A stretch of DNA of 9,402 nt from Bacteroides sp. (GTDB taxonomy: Bacteria > Bacteroidota > Bacteroidia > Bacteroidales > GCA-2748055). Below the pieces are notes generated by a model that was given only the letters and a program-made list of their open reading frames with translations, was not told the DNA's origin and searched no databases. Positions 6,642 to 9,402 of the stretch are shown here, in pieces. The stretch lies in contig DSDZ01000175.1 in NCBI GenBank assembly GCA_011048475.1, forward strand, positions 1 through 9,402. Direction: 5' to 3'. Made by a program: the position numbers and the translations under genes. Position 1 is the first letter of the stretch. Every line of letters starts with the position of its first letter.

Positions 6642-7726
6642 TGAAATACATCAGCGAATACAGGGACAGGCAGGTGATTGACAGACTGGCGGGTCAGATT
6701 GCATCTTTCCGCGATACAAAAGCTGTTTTCATGGAGGTATGCGGCACCCACACCATGTCCATCCACCGGTTCGATATCCCTTCCCTTCTCCCCGCCGGTC
6801 TCAGGCTGTTGTCCGGTCCCGGATGTCCCGTTTGCGTTACCCCGGTGGGGTACATGGATCATGCCATTGCCCTGGCCCGCCAGGGGAAGCACATCATCGC
6901 CACATTCGGCGACCTGGTGCGGGTTCCCGGGTCCACCTCCACGCTGGAAAAAGCCAGGGCGGAAGGTGCGGATGTGCGCACGGTGTATTCCATAACAGAA
7001 GCACTTGAACTGGCGCGCACTCATCCCGGGCGAAAGGTAATTTTTCTTGCCATCGGATTCGAGACCACCGCACCTGCGACAGCTGCCGGTGTTCTGCAGG
7101 CACAGAAGGAGCAGCTGCGGAATTTCTGTATTCTCTCCGCCCACAAGGTAATGCCACCCGCCCTGGAGATGCTTGCCTCGGAAGGTGTGAAAATTGACGG
7201 ATACCTTTGCCCGGGCCATGTGAGCGTCATTACAGGAGAGGAGATCTACCGGTTCATCCCGCGGAAGTACGGAGTGGGCTGTGTGATTGCGGGATTCGAG
7301 CCGGCGGATATATTACTGGCCATTCTGCTGTTATTGAAGCAGGTCACGGATGGAAAGCCACGTGTGGAAAATGCCTACAAAAGAGCGGTCAGAAAAGAGG
7401 GAAACCCGAAGGCACGGGAGATGATGGAAAGTGTCTTCCGGCCTGTGGATACCGAATGGCGCGGACTGGGCATGGTGAAAAAAAGCGGACTTGTCCTGCG
7501 GGAAGAATTTGCCTCAATGGATGCAGCCGGGCAGATCCGTGTGATGGTGGAACCCCCGGTGGAACCTCAGGGGTGCATCTGCGGACAGATCCTGAAGGGA
7601 ATCGCTGCACCCTCTGATTGTCCGCTTTTCGGAAAAATGTGCCATCCGGGAAATCCGGTCGGGGCATGCATGGTATCTTCGGAGGGCACCTGTCAAAACG
7701 CTTTTAAATTTCAAAGTGATGGATGA
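6638..7726 (+). CDS. hypD: Hydrogenase iron-cyano-carbonyl assembly protein HypD
   Basis: HypD is the iron-sulfur scaffold on which, with HypC, the Fe(CN)2CO group is assembled from thiocyanate delivered by HypE. The 362 residues match the family length. Key motifs are CGTH (35-38, the Cys essential for iron binding), GPGCPVC (60-66), GFETT (140-144) and PGHVS (192-196). Six C-terminal cysteines (C313, C315, C328, C335, C344, C352) include the [4Fe-4S] ligands, in the typical setting CICG, DCPLFGKMC and GACMVSSEGTC. Two adjacent ATGs (6638 and 6641) both overlap the hypC stop; the choice changes one residue. The downstream end overlaps hypE by 8 nt. Confidence 0.96.
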   Translation: MMKYISEYRDRQVIDRLAGQIASFRDTKAVFMEVCGTHTMSIHRFDIPSLLPAGLRLLSGPGCPVCVTPVGYMDHAIALARQGKHIIATFGDLVRVPGSTSTLEKARAEGADVRTVYSITEALELARTHPGRKVIFLAIGFETTAPATAAGVLQAQKEQLRNFCILSAHKVMPPALEMLASEGVKIDGYLCPGHVSVITGEEIYRFIPRKYGVGCVIAGFEPADILLAILLLLKQVTDGKPRVENAYKRAVRKEGNPKAREMMESVFRPVDTEWRGLGMVKKSGLVLREEFASMDAAGQIRVMVEPPVEPQGCICGQILKGIAAPSDCPLFGKMCHPGNPVGACMVSSEGTCQNAFKFQSDG

Positions 7727-8732
7727 ACTGATCATGATGGCGCACGGAAGCGGCGGAAAAAAGATGCATGAGCTGATCCGGAACCTGTTCGTGAAATATT
7801 TCAGGAACCCTTTCCTGGAGAGCGGGGGTGATGCTGCTGTCGTGCCGCCGGAGCCGGGACATATTGCTTTCACAACCGATTCTTACGTGGTGGACCCCCT
7901 GTTCTTCCCCGGTGGAGATATCGGGAAACTGGCAGTCAGCGGCACCATCAATGACCTGGCGGTTTCCGGTGCCGCTCCGCGTTATATCAGCGCAGGGTTC
8001 ATAATCGAGGAGGGGTTTCCGGTGAAGGACCTGGAATCCGTCGTGCGGTCGATGGCCGGGACTGCAAAACAGGCCGGGGTGCAGATCGTGGCGGGGGATA
8101 CCAAGGTGGTGAACAAAGGCAAATGCGATAGGCTTTTTGTCAATACCTCGGGTGTGGGGATCATCTCTGAAAAACATACCCATATTGCCACAGCTGATCA
8201 CGTGAAAGCGGGCGACCAGGTAATCATCAGCGGGTATGTGGGCGATCATGGCATGGCGGTATTAAGCCAGCGGGAGGGATTCCCGGTGAAAACAGGTTTG
8301 AAAAGCGATTGCACACCTCTGAACGACCTGATCGGAAAGGTGCTGGAACGGTTTGACCATGTTCATTTTATGCGTGATCCGACCAGGGGAGGTGTGGCAA
8401 CGGCGCTTTGCGAGCTGGCGGAAGGCAGGCAATTTGGCGTGCTCATCAAAGAACCGGCCATTCCTGTCAGGGAAGAGGTCATGGGATTGAGTGAAATGTT
8501 CGGGTTCGATCCGCTGTATGTGCCCTGTGAAGGAAGGGTCCTGATCGTGGCCGACCAGTCGGTAAGCCAGGGGATCCTTCATACATTGCACGGTCATCCG
8601 GATGGAGAAAATGCCGCCGTCATCGGTGAAATTACCACCGGGAACTGGGGGAAGGTGGTGCTGGAAACCATCGCGGGAGGCAGGCGGATCATCCATATGC
8701 TCACAGGGGAGCAGCTGCCCAGAATCTGTTAG
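7719..8732 (+). CDS. hypE: Carbamoyl dehydratase HypE
   Basis: HypE accepts the carbamoyl group from HypF on its C-terminal cysteine and dehydrates it with ATP to a thiocyanate, the source of the cyanide ligands. From the ATG at 7719 it has 337 residues, in the family range; a GTG one codon earlier (7716) is less likely. Visible marks are MAHGSGGKKM near the N-terminus, GGDAAVV and FTTDSYVVDPLFFPGGDIG (ATP/metal-binding region of the PurM-like fold), VSGTINDLAVSGA, VAGDTKVV, and MRDPTRGGVATAL in the C-terminal domain. The protein ends in PRIC, so the catalytic terminal Cys is intact. It overlaps hypD and is followed after 5 nt by hypA. Confidence 0.96.
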   Translation: MDELIMMAHGSGGKKMHELIRNLFVKYFRNPFLESGGDAAVVPPEPGHIAFTTDSYVVDPLFFPGGDIGKLAVSGTINDLAVSGAAPRYISAGFIIEEGFPVKDLESVVRSMAGTAKQAGVQIVAGDTKVVNKGKCDRLFVNTSGVGIISEKHTHIATADHVKAGDQVIISGYVGDHGMAVLSQREGFPVKTGLKSDCTPLNDLIGKVLERFDHVHFMRDPTRGGVATALCELAEGRQFGVLIKEPAIPVREEVMGLSEMFGFDPLYVPCEGRVLIVADQSVSQGILHTLHGHPDGENAAVIGEITTGNWGKVVLETIAGGRRIIHMLTGEQLPRIC

Positions 8733-8737
8733 ACAGG

Positions 8738-9082
8738 ATGCACGAATTTGCAATTGCGAAAAATATTGTTACCATTGCCGAGGAATATGCCCGCGGTGAA
8801 GGGAAAAGCCGGATCACCGGGGTGAACCTGGAGATCGGAGCGTTCGCCGGTGTAATGCTTGAGACCCTTAACTATGCAATGGATGCCTGTGCAAAAGACA
8901 CCATGCTGGAGGGTGCTGAAATCCATATCGATTCCATTGAGGGAACGGGACAGTGCAGGGATTGCGGACAGGTTTTTCCCCTTGAGGGACCCGTTTCGCC
9001 CTGTCCCGCATGCGGATCCTTCCGGTTCGATATCAGAACGGGAAGGGAACTGAGGATCAGATCATTGATTGTAGAATCTTAA
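8738..9082 (+). CDS. hypA: Hydrogenase nickel-insertion protein HypA
   Basis: HypA is a 114-residue metallochaperone that works with HypB to deliver Ni to the hydrogenase large subunit after the iron centre is in place. The N-terminal MHE (residues 1-3) is the known nickel site. The structural zinc site is formed by C73-x2-C76 and C89-x2-C92 (CRDCGQVF and CPACGS). Length and the ending GRELRIRSLIVES are typical. It follows hypE by 5 nt and precedes hypB by 13 nt in the same operon. Confidence 0.95.
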   Translation: MHEFAIAKNIVTIAEEYARGEGKSRITGVNLEIGAFAGVMLETLNYAMDACAKDTMLEGAEIHIDSIEGTGQCRDCGQVFPLEGPVSPCPACGSFRFDIRTGRELRIRSLIVES

Positions 9083-9095
9083 AATTGTAAGGACC

Positions 9096-9402
9096 ATGTG
9101 TGATACCTGCGGATGCGGACAACCGGGCGAAAAGGTGACCTACCGTCTTCCCGGAGAAAAGGCGGACAACGGCCACGATCATCCCCACTCCCACGATCAT
9201 CCCCACTCCCACGACCACCCGCATCCCTACAGCCACCCGCATCCCCACAGCCACCCGCATCCCCATGATCACGGGTCCACCGAGCTGCAGGTGGGGGAAG
9301 ACATCCTGGGTAAGAACAATTTGATGGCGGAAAGGAACCGGGGTTATTTCGAGGCCAGGGCGATCACCGCCTTTAACCTGGTGAGCTCGCCCGGCTCGGG
9401 GA
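9096..9402 (+). CDS. hypB: Hydrogenase nickel-incorporation GTPase HypB (5' part, cut by window edge)
   Basis: The first 102 residues are present and the rest lies past the right edge. The start MCDTCGCG carries the CxxCGC high-affinity nickel motif (C2, C5, C7). Residues 27-59 hold 16 histidines, nearly every second position, a nickel-storage tract found in some HypB proteins and absent in others. The G domain then begins: NLMAERNRGYFEARAI, followed by NLVSSPGSG (94-102), the start of the P-loop whose GKT would follow outside the window. HypB uses GTP hydrolysis to drive nickel release to HypA and the hydrogenase. A TAAGGA two bases before the ATG could be a closely placed ribosome binding site. 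Recognition is firm although the GTPase body is not visible. Confidence 0.94.
   Translation, partial: MCDTCGCGQPGEKVTYRLPGEKADNGHDHPHSHDHPHSHDHPHPYSHPHPHSHPHPHDHGSTELQVGEDILGKNNLMAERNRGYFEARAITAFNLVSSPGSG
9174..9272 (+). repeat. 18-bp tandem repeats encoding the HypB histidine tract
   Basis: Two identical 18-bp copies of CACGATCATCCCCACTCC lie at 9174-9191 and 9192-9209. After a 6-bp step (9210-9215) come three related 18-bp copies at 9216-9233, 9234-9251 and 9252-9269, based on CACCCGCATCCCCACAGC with one to a few changes, then a final CAC. Each unit encodes a hexapeptide with three His (the first B copy has one Tyr in place of His). The repeats keep frame, so copy number could change by slippage without breaking hypB. 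Confidence 0.9.

Noticed and set aside
9174..9269. Possible CRISPR array
   Set aside because: The 18-bp units are directly adjacent with no spacers and encode the HypB His tract in frame.
9057..9272. Minus-strand frame with repeated MRVAVG-like units
   Set aside because: The repeat is only the complement of the HypB His-tract repeats, so the protein-like periodicity is a by-product.

Overview
The window is almost fully coding and holds two divergent transcription units built around a [NiFe] hydrogenase. Coding sequence looks moderately GC-rich, while the single true intergenic gap (about 3275-3442) is strongly AT-rich. Most starts lack a clear Shine-Dalgarno, and the one good promoter fits both a sigma-70 pattern and the Bacteroidota pattern (TTG, about 20 nt, TAnnTTT). 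The maturation proteins are bacterial in type. I suggest an anaerobic or fermentative bacterium, perhaps Bacteroidota, with only moderate-to-low confidence because there is no rRNA or taxon marker.

Minus strand, read from 3274 leftwards: hydB-like iron-sulfur subunit, hydG-like FAD/NAD(P)H diaphorase with a [2Fe-2S] motif, a small 2x[4Fe-4S] ferredoxin-like protein, and a NuoH/HycD/EchB-type membrane subunit running off the left edge. Gaps between these genes are 12-18 nt, so they look like one operon. HydB and HydG normally belong to soluble group 3 (sulfhydrogenase-type) enzymes, whereas the membrane subunit belongs to group 4 or complex I-like membrane enzymes. The catalytic large and small subunits are not in the window and would be expected beyond position 1. 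The likely whole is a membrane-bound, ion-translocating hydrogenase with an NAD(P)H input module.

Centre, 3275-3442: a near-perfect 22-bp palindrome with a Rex-box core lies two bases upstream of the hydB start codon, just downstream of a good promoter (TTGACT-N17-TATTTT on the minus strand). A weaker promoter candidate faces rex.

Plus strand, 3443 to the right edge: rex (NADH/NAD+-sensing repressor) followed by hypF, hypC, hypD, hypE, hypA and the start of hypB. These encode the set that builds the Fe(CN)2CO centre (HypF, C, D, E) and inserts nickel (HypA, B). Genes overlap or are closely spaced (hypF/hypC, hypC/hypD, hypD/hypE overlap). HypB begins with a CxxCGC nickel motif and a long His tract encoded by 18-bp tandem repeats.

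Taken together, the locus reads as a redox-controlled hydrogenase cassette. Rex senses NADH/NAD+, its predicted operator controls the operon for an NAD(P)H-linked hydrogenase, and rex is co-transcribed with the factors that mature the enzyme. No RNA genes, CRISPR arrays, insertion sequences or clear terminators were seen.
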